Shown: positions 9,642 through 16,997 of the stretch, piece after piece
Numbering within the stretch: position 1 is the first letter of the stretch
Layout of the letters: the number at the start of each line of letters is the position of its first letter
Assembly: GCA_002401955.1 (NCBI GenBank)
Contig: NVUQ01000008.1
Span: forward strand, 1 to 64,000
Length of the DNA: 64,000 bases
Direction of reading: 5' to 3'
DNA from: Flavobacteriales bacterium
Lineage (GTDB): Bacteria > Bacteroidota > Bacteroidia > Flavobacteriales_E > Vicingaceae
The notes under the pieces: model-generated
The model's database searches: none
Told to the model about the DNA's origin: nothing
The model's input: the letters and a program-made list of their open reading frames with translations, nothing else
Position numbers and translations under genes: made by a program

Positions 9642-9692
9642 TTTTGAGACGAATACCCCTGTTTTTGAGACGAATATTATATCTTTAGACGA
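9642..9692. promoter_or_regulatory. Phased direct repeats upstream of the SprB-repeat gene
   Basis: TTTTGAGACGAATA occurs exactly twice, at 9642-9655 and 9663-9676, 21 bp apart, which is two helical turns. A third weaker copy, TTTAGACGA, lies at 9684-9692, with its GACG core 19 bp further on. The array is 116-166 bp upstream of the start at 9526, and 30 bp beyond the end of the pseudouridine synthase gene. Phased direct repeats suggest a transcription factor array. I cannot name the regulator. Confidence 0.45.
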
Positions 9693-9722
9693 GAAAAGGG
9701 GTTAAATAGAACAGAAATCAGG

Positions 9723-10646
9723 TTAACGATAAAAGTTATGTCTGAATATTTTTAAGAAATCTTCAGGAACTTTAGTTTCAAATTCCATTAGTTTTTCTGT
9801 TGCAGGATGGATAAAACTGATCTTTCTTAAATGAACTGCTGTTCTGTTTATTGGGTTTTCTTTTGATTCATATTTTTTATCCCCTAAAATAGGATGACCA
9901 ATACTTTTTAAATGAACTCTTAATTGGTTTTTACGCTCAGTTTCTTGTGTAGCTTCCAACATAGTGTAGAATTCATTCTTCTTTATCACGTTATAATTTG
10001 TGAGTGCCAACTTCCCTAATTTAGGATTGTTTCCAGAATAAACAATTAGTGCTTTACTTTCATTTAAGTAAGATTTAATGGTTTTAGTGTCTTCTTCAAT
10101 TGTTCCTTCGGTAACTGCTAAATACAAATTTTTAGAAAAAGTATCTGCCCAACTTCCTTTTAAATCAACTTGAGTTTGTTTGTTTTTGGCAAAAACCATT
10201 AAACCAGAAGCTTCTCTATCTAATCTATGAATAACAAATAATCGTGCAATAGGGTTTAATTGTTGAATATGATTCGTTACAATTCTGTAAACAGTTTGCT
10301 TTTTTTCCTTTTCAGAACCGATAGAAAGTAAGCCGCTTTTTTTATCAATAACGATGATGTCATCATCTTCAAAAATAACTTTAACTCCCTCGTATTTTTC
10401 TTTCATAAAAGCACCATCCCAATTTACGGTTACTTCATCACCTGGTTTTAATGGGTGGTTATGTTGAGTAATAATTTCCTTACCAACCTTAAACTGCTTA
10501 TGAGTTAACATTGATTTCATTTTATTACGACTTTTCTCTTTTATGGTAGCCAATAAAAAAACAAGTAACTCAGTATCTTCAGTTACTTTGAAAGTACTGT
10601 GTCTGTTTTTTTTAAATTTTCTTTTGGGATTAAATTTCTTAGCCAT
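9723..10646 (-). CDS. RluA-family pseudouridine synthase with S4 domain
   Basis: RNA-modifying enzyme that isomerises uridine to pseudouridine in rRNA or tRNA. The ATG at 10646 (MAKKFNPKRKFKKN) was preferred to the open frame upstream because the extra 26 residues look non-coding; this gives 307 residues. A basic N-terminus is followed by an S4-like RNA-binding region (about 20-75) and the catalytic domain with HRLDREASGLMVFAK near residue 140, where the Asp is the catalytic residue. RKNQLRVHLKSIGHPILGD near residue 250 is the second family signature. The usual motif has Thr where this protein has Ala (REASG), a small change. Target site is not predictable. Confidence 0.9.
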   Translation of the reverse strand: MAKKFNPKRKFKKNRHSTFKVTEDTELLVFLLATIKEKSRNKMKSMLTHKQFKVGKEIITQHNHPLKPGDEVTVNWDGAFMKEKYEGVKVIFEDDDIIVIDKKSGLLSIGSEKEKKQTVYRIVTNHIQQLNPIARLFVIHRLDREASGLMVFAKNKQTQVDLKGSWADTFSKNLYLAVTEGTIEEDTKTIKSYLNESKALIVYSGNNPKLGKLALTNYNVIKKNEFYTMLEATQETERKNQLRVHLKSIGHPILGDKKYESKENPINRTAVHLRKISFIHPATEKLMEFETKVPEDFLKIFRHNFYR

Positions 10647-10827
10647 TTTGTTAGAGATTTGCGTTGCGAAATTAATCAATTTTGAGTCTAAAAATAGAAT
10701 TGAATTGATTGTGATTCTGAACAATATTTTATTTCCGGTTTATCGGGATAATAAAATGAGGTAAAGAATCTTTTTAGATACTTTATTTAGCATGACAAAA
10801 AGATGAAATTTTATTGTAAGCAGTTGT

Positions 10828-10932
10828 TTGCGTTAAGGATAGTAGTGGCATCCTTTTTTCTCCTTTTTCGTTTCGGCTCCGATCAACGTGCAAGGAGAAA
10901 AAAGATAGAACGGATAGCCTGTTAAAACGCCC
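10828..10932. other. Structured intergenic element, possible small RNA or leader
   Basis: Positions 10647-11088 are a 442 bp gap between divergent genes. Within it, CTTTTTTCTCCTT (10853-10865) pairs perfectly with AAGGAGAAAAAAG (10892-10904). The stem is flanked by GCGTTAAGGATAGTAGTGGC on the left and GATAGAACGGATAGCC on the right, with GGATAG present on both sides, and an outer pairing GCGTT (10830-10834) with AACGC (10926-10930). Blocks of this form, a GGCATCC half and an AGCGGATAGC-like half around a variable T-rich hairpin, recur in many flavobacterial intergenic regions as far as I remember. The rest of the gap holds the mutL promoter and little else. Confidence 0.5.
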
Positions 10933-10989
10933 AGATAATTTTACTCTTAACAAATCATAAAAAATACTAAATAGACTTATTCTTCTTTG

Positions 10990-10997
10990 TAACTTTG
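10990..10997 (+). promoter_or_regulatory. Probable -7 box for mutL (TAACTTTG)
   Basis: TAACTTTG matches the Bacteroidetes -7 consensus TAnnTTTG. Transcription would start near 11001, about 88 nt before the mutL ATG. No TTG is found at the expected -33 distance, so this is only a partial match. Confidence 0.45.
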
Positions 10998-11088
10998 AGA
11001 CCTTAATTTTTATGAAAAAGAAGAGATAAGAATTCAGAAGGAAGTTTAAGCACTTTAAACTTTTGACTTGTCAACTTTTAACTTATTT

Positions 11089-12957
11089 ATGTCTGATATT
11101 ATAAAATTATTACCTGATGCGGTTGCCAATCAAATTGCGGCAGGAGAAGTTATTCAACGCCCGGCAAGTGCTGTTAAAGAATTGCTTGAAAATGCGATTG
11201 ATGCAGGATCAGATAATATTTCTTTGGTAATAAAAGATGCAGGTAAAGCATTAATACAAGTAATTGATAACGGTTTTGGAATGTCTGAAACGGATGCTCG
11301 TTTGAGTTTTGAGAGACATGCGACTTCTAAAATTGCAACTGCGGATGATTTATTTAATTTAAATACGAAAGGTTTTAGGGGGGAAGCTTTGGCTTCGATA
11401 GCTGCAATTGCTCAGGTAGAGTTGAAAACTAGAGTAGAGGGAAATGATTTAGGAACTCAAATTTTAATTGAGGGAAGTCAGGTAAAAGAGCAAGAGCTTT
11501 GTAGTACTGCTAAAGGGACTTCGTTTTCAATTAAAAATTTGTTTTTTAATGTTCCTGCCAGAAGAAATTTTTTAAAATCTAATCCTGTTGAGATCAAGCA
11601 TATTATTGAAGAATTTCAACGTGTAGCGATGGTGCATGCTGATATTTCTTTTAGCATGTATAATAATGGTAACGAAGTTTTCAATTTGAAAAAAGGAAGT
11701 TTTAGACAACGTATTGTCGGAATTTTTGGAGATAAAGTTAATCAGAAACTGGTTCCGGTAGAAGAGAATACAGACATTGTGAGTGTAGTTGGTTTTGTTG
11801 GTAAGCCTGAGTTTGCGAAGAAAACAAGAGGTGAACAGTACTTTTTTGTGAATGATCGTTTTATTAAGAATGCTTATTTAAACCACGCAGTAAATAATGC
11901 TTTTGATCAATTATTGAGTAAAGATCAACATCCTTCTTACTTTTTAAAATTAACGATAGATCCTGCAAAAATTGATATTAACATTCATCCAACAAAAACG
12001 GAAATTAAGTTTGAGGATGAACGTTCTATCTATGCGATAATTAGAACTGCTGTTAAGCAAGCTTTAGGGAAACATAATATTTCACCAACATTAGATTTTG
12101 AGCAGGAATCGAGTTTTAATGTGCCTTTAATGAAGAGCTCAGATACGATTAAAGCGCCCACAATTAAAGTGAATCAGGATTATAATCCTTTTGAGACTAA
12201 AACGGTTTCGCCATCAGTTAATACTAATAATAGAAGTTTTGCTAAACAATCTACAGAAAAATGGGAATCGCTTTATTCTGATTTTGAAAAAGACACTTCA
12301 GAAATAATTGAGCATAAACAAGAAAAAGAAGAACAAAAAGTTATTTCTCCAGATTGGGATAATGAAGAATCTTCGAGTTTTGTTGAGTCTGATAAGCAGA
12401 CTTTAATTCAATTACATTCTAAATATATCTTAGCTCAATTAAAAACAGGGAGTTTAATTATTGATCAAGAAAGAGCACATACCCGTATTTTATTTGAAAG
12501 TTACATTCAAAATTTTGCTAAAGGACAAGGAATTACGCAACAATTGTTGTTTCCTGAAACGCTTGATTTTACAACTGCCGATGCAGAGCTGTTAAACGAA
12601 TTACAAACAGAGATTAAACAACTAGGTTTTGATTTTGAGAAAATGGGTAAAAGTAGCTTTGTTGTTTCTGGTGTTCCGGTAGAATTGAAAGAGCAAAATG
12701 TTAAGAAAATTATAGAAGGGTTGTTGGAACAATTTAAACTCAACGAAAGTGAGTTGAAATTGAAAAAACACGAAAATTTAGCCATTTCTATGGCGAGAAG
12801 TGCGAGTGTTAAAACAGGAAAAAAGCTTTCTTACGAAGAAATGAAAGCTTTAGTGGATGAATTGTTCTCTTGCGAAATGCCTTACAGTTTACCTAATGGA
12901 AAACCAACAACTATCACATTAAATTTAGAAGATTTAAACCAACAATTTGATTATTAA
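11089..12957 (+). CDS. mutL: DNA mismatch repair protein MutL
   Basis: Mismatch repair ATPase that links MutS to strand removal. The ATG at 11089 gives MSDIIKLLPDAVANQIAAGE, the canonical MutL start; a TTG 21 nt upstream is less likely. Length is 622 residues. The GHKL ATPase motifs are intact: E34/N35 in ELLENAIDAG, DNGFGM near 61, and GFRGEALASIAAI near 90. A low-complexity linker (about 340-440) leads to the C-terminal dimerisation domain. The endonuclease motif, usually DQHxxxxERxxxE, reads DQERAHTRILFE at 459-470, so the His and the first Glu are replaced. The protein may therefore lack nicking activity. The rhomboid gene follows after 2 nt. Confidence 0.97.
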   Translation: MSDIIKLLPDAVANQIAAGEVIQRPASAVKELLENAIDAGSDNISLVIKDAGKALIQVIDNGFGMSETDARLSFERHATSKIATADDLFNLNTKGFRGEALASIAAIAQVELKTRVEGNDLGTQILIEGSQVKEQELCSTAKGTSFSIKNLFFNVPARRNFLKSNPVEIKHIIEEFQRVAMVHADISFSMYNNGNEVFNLKKGSFRQRIVGIFGDKVNQKLVPVEENTDIVSVVGFVGKPEFAKKTRGEQYFFVNDRFIKNAYLNHAVNNAFDQLLSKDQHPSYFLKLTIDPAKIDINIHPTKTEIKFEDERSIYAIIRTAVKQALGKHNISPTLDFEQESSFNVPLMKSSDTIKAPTIKVNQDYNPFETKTVSPSVNTNNRSFAKQSTEKWESLYSDFEKDTSEIIEHKQEKEEQKVISPDWDNEESSSFVESDKQTLIQLHSKYILAQLKTGSLIIDQERAHTRILFESYIQNFAKGQGITQQLLFPETLDFTTADAELLNELQTEIKQLGFDFEKMGKSSFVVSGVPVELKEQNVKKIIEGLLEQFKLNESELKLKKHENLAISMARSASVKTGKKLSYEEMKALVDELFSCEMPYSLPNGKPTTITLNLEDLNQQFDY

Positions 12958-12959
12958 TT

Positions 12960-13718
12960 TTGAATTTTAGAAACATACCTCCAGTTGTAAAGAATCTATT
13001 AATTATTAATGGGTTATTTTATTTGGCTAGTATTCTTTTGTACAACAATGCTAAAATAAACTTGGCAGACTATTTAGGGTTACACTATTGGGGAAGCGAT
13101 GGGTTCAAATCATTTCAAATTGTGACTCATATGTTTATGCATAGTTTTATTGATTTTCAAGATGGGTCTATCGCTTTTTCACATATATTGATGAATATGT
13201 TTGGTTTATGGATGTTTGGGAGTACATTAGAAGGAATTTGGGGAGGGAAAAAGTTTTTAATTTTTTATATGATTGCAGGTCTAGGTGCTGCCGCTGTTCA
13301 ATTAATAATGATACATTTTAGATTACAACAATTTCATTCTGAGTTATCTCCTGAATTAATTCAGCATGTTTATGATAATGGATATCAGGCGTTAATGGAG
13401 TTTAAAAATTATACGGATCCTGTTGCCAAACAGTTTAACTCATTGCTAAATTCCAAAATGGTTGGAGCTTCTGGTGCTCTTTATGGTATTCTTGTTGGTT
13501 TTGGAGTATTATTTCCAAATACAGAGTTGATGTTAATTTTTGTTCCCGTTCCTGTAAAAGCAAAATATTTTATTCCCGTCCTCATTTTGATTGATTTATT
13601 TTTGGGAATTGGAAATTTCTCTTGGGATCCAATTGCTCATTTCGCTCATTTAGGAGGAGCATTGGCAGGGTTTATCTTAATACAAATGTGGAAAAAAGAT
13701 AGAGGAACTTTTTATTGA
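12960..13718 (+). CDS. Rhomboid-family intramembrane serine protease (first of two)
   Basis: Polytopic membrane protease that cleaves substrates inside the bilayer. The only plausible start is TTG at 12960, giving MNFRNIPPVVKNLLIINGLF and 252 residues; it lies 2 nt after the mutL stop, suggesting translational coupling. Six membrane segments are visible. HMFMHSF near residue 58 and HILMNMFGLWMFG near 77 form the family His/Asn motif. The catalytic Ser is S171 in MVGASGALYG, and its partner is the second His of HFAHLGGALAGF near 228. An insertion of about 45 polar residues lies between helices 3 and 4. The substrate is unknown. Confidence 0.93.
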   Translation: MNFRNIPPVVKNLLIINGLFYLASILLYNNAKINLADYLGLHYWGSDGFKSFQIVTHMFMHSFIDFQDGSIAFSHILMNMFGLWMFGSTLEGIWGGKKFLIFYMIAGLGAAAVQLIMIHFRLQQFHSELSPELIQHVYDNGYQALMEFKNYTDPVAKQFNSLLNSKMVGASGALYGILVGFGVLFPNTELMLIFVPVPVKAKYFIPVLILIDLFLGIGNFSWDPIAHFAHLGGALAGFILIQMWKKDRGTFY

Positions 13719-13726
13719 GTTAAAAC

Positions 13727-13817
13727 TGTCATACCGACCGAAGCGGAGGTATCTTTTGAAATAGATACAATAAGTTAAAAGATTCCTCTGTTCCGCTGTG
13801 CTTCAATCGGAATGACA
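13727..13817. repeat. Imperfect long hairpin repeat between the rhomboid genes
   Basis: The stretch opens with TGTCATACCGACCGAAGCGG and closes with TTCAATCGGAATGACA, so the two ends are near-complementary over about 35 nt with bulges, around a centre of about 25 nt. This matches the widespread TGTCATTCCGA...TCGGAATGACA palindromic element seen in many bacterial genomes. It is the only sizeable non-coding content of the 118 bp gap and may act as a processing or stability element between the two genes. Confidence 0.75.
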
Positions 13818-13836
13818 TAAATATTAGAAAAAACAA

Positions 13837-14730
13837 ATGAATCCATTTATACAAGACATAAAAAACCAATATAAAAACGGTTCGGTTTTAATAAAACTCA
13901 TTTTTGTTAATGTAGCTGTATTTCTTATGGTTAATGTAATAGGTAGTTTATTACATTTATTCAATTTAGGAGATGGCGTTTCAATGTTTGTAAATTGGCT
14001 TGCACTTCCAGCTGATTTTTCCATATTGATATTAAAGCCCTGGACATTAATTAGCTATATGTTTTTGCATGAGGGTTTATGGCATTTACTCATGAATATG
14101 CTAGTGCTTTATTTTGGAAGTCAAATTTTCTTACAGTTTTTAAATGAGAAAAAAATGCTAATAACCTATTTGTTAGGTGGTTTGTCAGGAGGTTTATTAT
14201 ATATATTAGCATTTAATATTTTCCCAGTTTTTAGTAATGTTTTACAAATATCTATTGCACTTGGGGCATCGGCTTCTGTTATGGCAGTATTAATTGCTGC
14301 GGCAACGTATGTTCCTAATTTTGTTGTGCGATTAGTTTTTCTTGGAAATGTAAAGTTAAAGTACATCGCTATGGTTTACTTTGTATTGGATATTGTTAGT
14401 ATAAGGGGTGCAAATTCAGGTGGACATATTGCCCATATTGGTGGGGCATTATTTGGTTATTTCTTTATCCAACAATTAAAAAAAGGCAAAGATTTTACTT
14501 TAGGATTTAGTCGTTTTTTAGATTATTTAAGTATGTTTTTTAAACCGCGTAAAAAAATGAAAGTGGTTTACAAAAAACAGACTAAAACAAAGACTGATCA
14601 GGCGTATAATAATCAAAAAGTAGCCAATCAAAAAAAAGTTGATATCATTTTAGATAAGATTTCCAAATCTGGTTACGATAGTTTATCAGCAGAAGAAAAA
14701 GCAATTTTGTTTGATGCGAGTAAAAAATAG
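13837..14730 (+). CDS. Rhomboid-family intramembrane serine protease with C-terminal soluble tail (second of two)
   Basis: 297 residues, the second rhomboid in tandem. HEGLWHLLMNMLVLYFG near residue 76 holds the His/Asn motif of helix 2. The nucleophile is S145 in LGASASVMAV, where the usual GxSG has Ala in the last place; the partner His lies in GHIAHIGGALFGYFF near 207. Residues 225-297 form a basic cytoplasmic tail ending in ILDKISKSGYDSLSAEEKAILFDASKK-like sequence, a short helical module found at the end of Bacteroidetes rhomboids. The pair differs in sequence and topology, so they probably have distinct substrates rather than being a recent duplication. Confidence 0.92.
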   Translation: MNPFIQDIKNQYKNGSVLIKLIFVNVAVFLMVNVIGSLLHLFNLGDGVSMFVNWLALPADFSILILKPWTLISYMFLHEGLWHLLMNMLVLYFGSQIFLQFLNEKKMLITYLLGGLSGGLLYILAFNIFPVFSNVLQISIALGASASVMAVLIAAATYVPNFVVRLVFLGNVKLKYIAMVYFVLDIVSIRGANSGGHIAHIGGALFGYFFIQQLKKGKDFTLGFSRFLDYLSMFFKPRKKMKVVYKKQTKTKTDQAYNNQKVANQKKVDIILDKISKSGYDSLSAEEKAILFDASKK

Positions 14731-14778
14731 TATATAGTTGTTGGTATTTGGTGTATAGTTTATGGAAAAAGTATTTTA

Positions 14779-14850
14779 CACTAAACACTAAACACTAAAC
14801 ACTAAACACTAAACACTAAACACTAAACACTAAACACTAAACACTAAACA
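14779..14850. repeat. Heptanucleotide tandem array, CACTAAA x 10
   Basis: Ten exact CACTAAA units (14779-14848) fill most of the gap between the convergent rhomboid and uvrB genes, ending 4 nt before the uvrB stop. The unit length equals that of the GTCTAAC array at 4507, but the sequence is different. It is non-coding and probably variable in copy number. Confidence 0.97.
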
Positions 14851-14854
14851 CCAA

Positions 14855-16858
14855 TCAGAGCATCTTTTTCAATTCCATCATTTCATCACGTAAACGAGCA
14901 GCCTCAATAAAATCTTCTTCTTTAGCCGCTTTTTTCATTTTACGCTCAGTTTCTTTTAATAGTTTTTCGATTTGCTCTTTATTCATGTATTTTACAACAG
15001 GGTCTGCTGCAATACTTGGATGTTCGGTAATTGCTTCAATATCGTAAGCTTCTTCAATTACTTTAGTTTGTCCTAAAATTTGTTTTTTAGATTTGTTCAA
15101 ACCTTGTGGAGTAATTCCATGCTCGGCATTGTAATATACTTGCTTCTCTCTTCTACGATTGGTTTCATCAATAGTTTTTTGCATGGATTTGGTAATCTTA
15201 TCAGCATACATAATAACAACACCATTTACATTACGGGCAGCTCTACCAGCTGTTTGAGTTAAGGAACGTTCCGACCGTAAAAAACCTTCTTTATCTGCAT
15301 CTAAAATAGCAACTAAAGATACTTCGGGTAAATCTAAACCTTCACGTAAAAGATTTACTCCTATTAGCACATCAAAAGTTCCTAAACGCAATTCTCGTAA
15401 AATTTCTACTCTATCTAATGTATCTACTTCAGAGTGTATATATCTACAACGGATTCCAGCATTATCAAAGTATTTGTCTAACTCTTCAGCCATTCGTTTA
15501 GTTAGTGTAGTAACTAAAACGCGTTCATCTTTTTCTGCTCTAATGGTAATTTCTTCCATTAAATCATCAATCTGATTTAAGCTCGGTCGAATCTCAATTT
15601 CAGGTTCTAATAATCCTGTTGGTCTAATAATTTGTTCAATAATTATTCCTTCAGATTGTTCTAATTCATAATCTGCAGGGGTGGCACTTAAATAAACTAC
15701 TTGATTGATTATAGAAGAAAATTCTTCAAATTTTAAAGGTCTATTATCCATTGCTGAAGGCAAACGAAAACCATATTCTACTAAATTTTGTTTACGAGAA
15801 CGATCGCCACCATACATCGCTCCAATTTGCGAAACAGTTACATGGCTTTCGTCAATTACCATTAAGAAATCCTTCGGAAAATAATCCAATAAACAGAAAG
15901 GTCTTGAACCCTCAGATCTTCTATCGAAATAACGAGAATAGTTCTCAATTCCAGAGCAATATCCTAGTTCTCGCATCATTTCTAAATCATAAGTTACACG
16001 GTCTTCCAATCGTTTTGCTTCTATATGTTTACCAATCTCTTTGTAATAAGTTATTTGCTTTACTAAATCATCTTGTATTTCGTGAATTGCACCTTGCATT
16101 CTATCTTTAGTGGTGTTAAAAATACTAGCAGGGTAAATGTTGAGGTAGTCAAATTCTTCTAGGGTATTTCCGTTAATTGGGTCAAAAGATTCAATTTCCT
16201 CAATTTCATCACCAAAAAAGTAAATACGATAAGCTATTTCTGCATAAGCAGGATAAATATCAACAGTATCTCCTTTTACCCTAAAATTTCCTCGCTGAAA
16301 ATCACTTTCGGTTCTAGAGTATAATGCTTGAACTAACTCTAATAAAAACTTATTTCTACTAATTACATCTCCAGTTTTTATTTTAACAATATTGTCCTGA
16401 AAATCTTCTGGATTACCAATTCCATAAATACATGATACTGAAGCAATAACAATAACATCTTGCCTGCCAGAAAGGAGAGAAGTAGTCGTACTTAAACGTA
16501 ACTTTTCAATCTCATCGTTGATAGACATATCTTTTTCTATGTAGGTATCAGTTACAGGTAAATAAGCTTCGGGTTGATAATAATCGTAATAAGATACAAA
16601 ATACTCGACAGCATTATTAGGGAAAAACTGTTTAAACTCTCCATAAAGCTGGGCAGCTAGCGTTTTATTGTGACTTAAAATTAATGTTGGTCGTTGAGTT
16701 TTTTCAATAACATTGGCTATGGTAAATGTTTTACCAGAACCGGTAACACCTAAAAGTGTTTGCGCTTTAGCTCCCGAATTAACACCTTCAGTAAGCTGTC
16801 TGATCGCTTCTGGCTGATCTCCAGTAGGTTTAAAGTCTGATACAATTTTAAAAGGCAT
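14855..16858 (-). CDS. uvrB: Excinuclease ABC subunit UvrB
   Basis: Helicase-like damage verification subunit of nucleotide excision repair, 667 residues, the normal length. The start MPFKIVSDFKPTGDQPEAIR is canonical. Walker A is GVTGSGKT at 37-44; the beta-hairpin that inserts into DNA is SYYDYYQPEAYLP near 92; the DEAD-like Walker B is MVIDESHVT near 337; helicase motif VI is QTAGRAARNVNG near 540. The C-terminal UVR module (KKAAKEEDFIEAARLRDEMM) binds UvrC. It is a single gene with its own upstream gap of 139 bp. Confidence 0.98.
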   Translation of the reverse strand: MPFKIVSDFKPTGDQPEAIRQLTEGVNSGAKAQTLLGVTGSGKTFTIANVIEKTQRPTLILSHNKTLAAQLYGEFKQFFPNNAVEYFVSYYDYYQPEAYLPVTDTYIEKDMSINDEIEKLRLSTTTSLLSGRQDVIVIASVSCIYGIGNPEDFQDNIVKIKTGDVISRNKFLLELVQALYSRTESDFQRGNFRVKGDTVDIYPAYAEIAYRIYFFGDEIEEIESFDPINGNTLEEFDYLNIYPASIFNTTKDRMQGAIHEIQDDLVKQITYYKEIGKHIEAKRLEDRVTYDLEMMRELGYCSGIENYSRYFDRRSEGSRPFCLLDYFPKDFLMVIDESHVTVSQIGAMYGGDRSRKQNLVEYGFRLPSAMDNRPLKFEEFSSIINQVVYLSATPADYELEQSEGIIIEQIIRPTGLLEPEIEIRPSLNQIDDLMEEITIRAEKDERVLVTTLTKRMAEELDKYFDNAGIRCRYIHSEVDTLDRVEILRELRLGTFDVLIGVNLLREGLDLPEVSLVAILDADKEGFLRSERSLTQTAGRAARNVNGVVIMYADKITKSMQKTIDETNRRREKQVYYNAEHGITPQGLNKSKKQILGQTKVIEEAYDIEAITEHPSIAADPVVKYMNKEQIEKLLKETERKMKKAAKEEDFIEAARLRDEMMELKKML

Positions 16859-16980
16859 GTTGTAAAGTTACTTCTTTTACGATTTATTACAATTTGTTTT
16901 GATAAGAGAAAAAACGTTACAATATTTAAGATATCTTTTTGAAGATGTTAAACCATTTTAGCGTATTAAAATCAGATGAT

Positions 16981-16988
16981 TATATTTG
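16981..16988 (+). promoter_or_regulatory. Possible -7 box TATATTTG close to the start codon
   Basis: TATATTTG matches TAnnTTTG and ends 9 nt before the glycosyltransferase ATG at 16998. If used, the leader would be about 6 nt. No TTG is found at the usual -33 distance, so this is weak on its own. Confidence 0.35.
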
Positions 16989-16997
16989 AGGGATTAA

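Noticed and set aside
10647-10724. N-terminal extension of the pseudouridine synthase
   Set aside because: The 26 extra residues are hydrophobic and unlike the basic start expected; MAKKFNPKRK is a better start.
10745-10800. Possible degraded copy of the TGTCATTCCGA hairpin repeat upstream of mutL
   Set aside because: Only a short AAGAATCTTTTT and GCATGACA similarity is seen, with no complementary second arm.
15751-16110. 119-codon plus-strand frame inside uvrB
   Set aside because: It is a shadow of the conserved uvrB coding sequence with no domain of its own.
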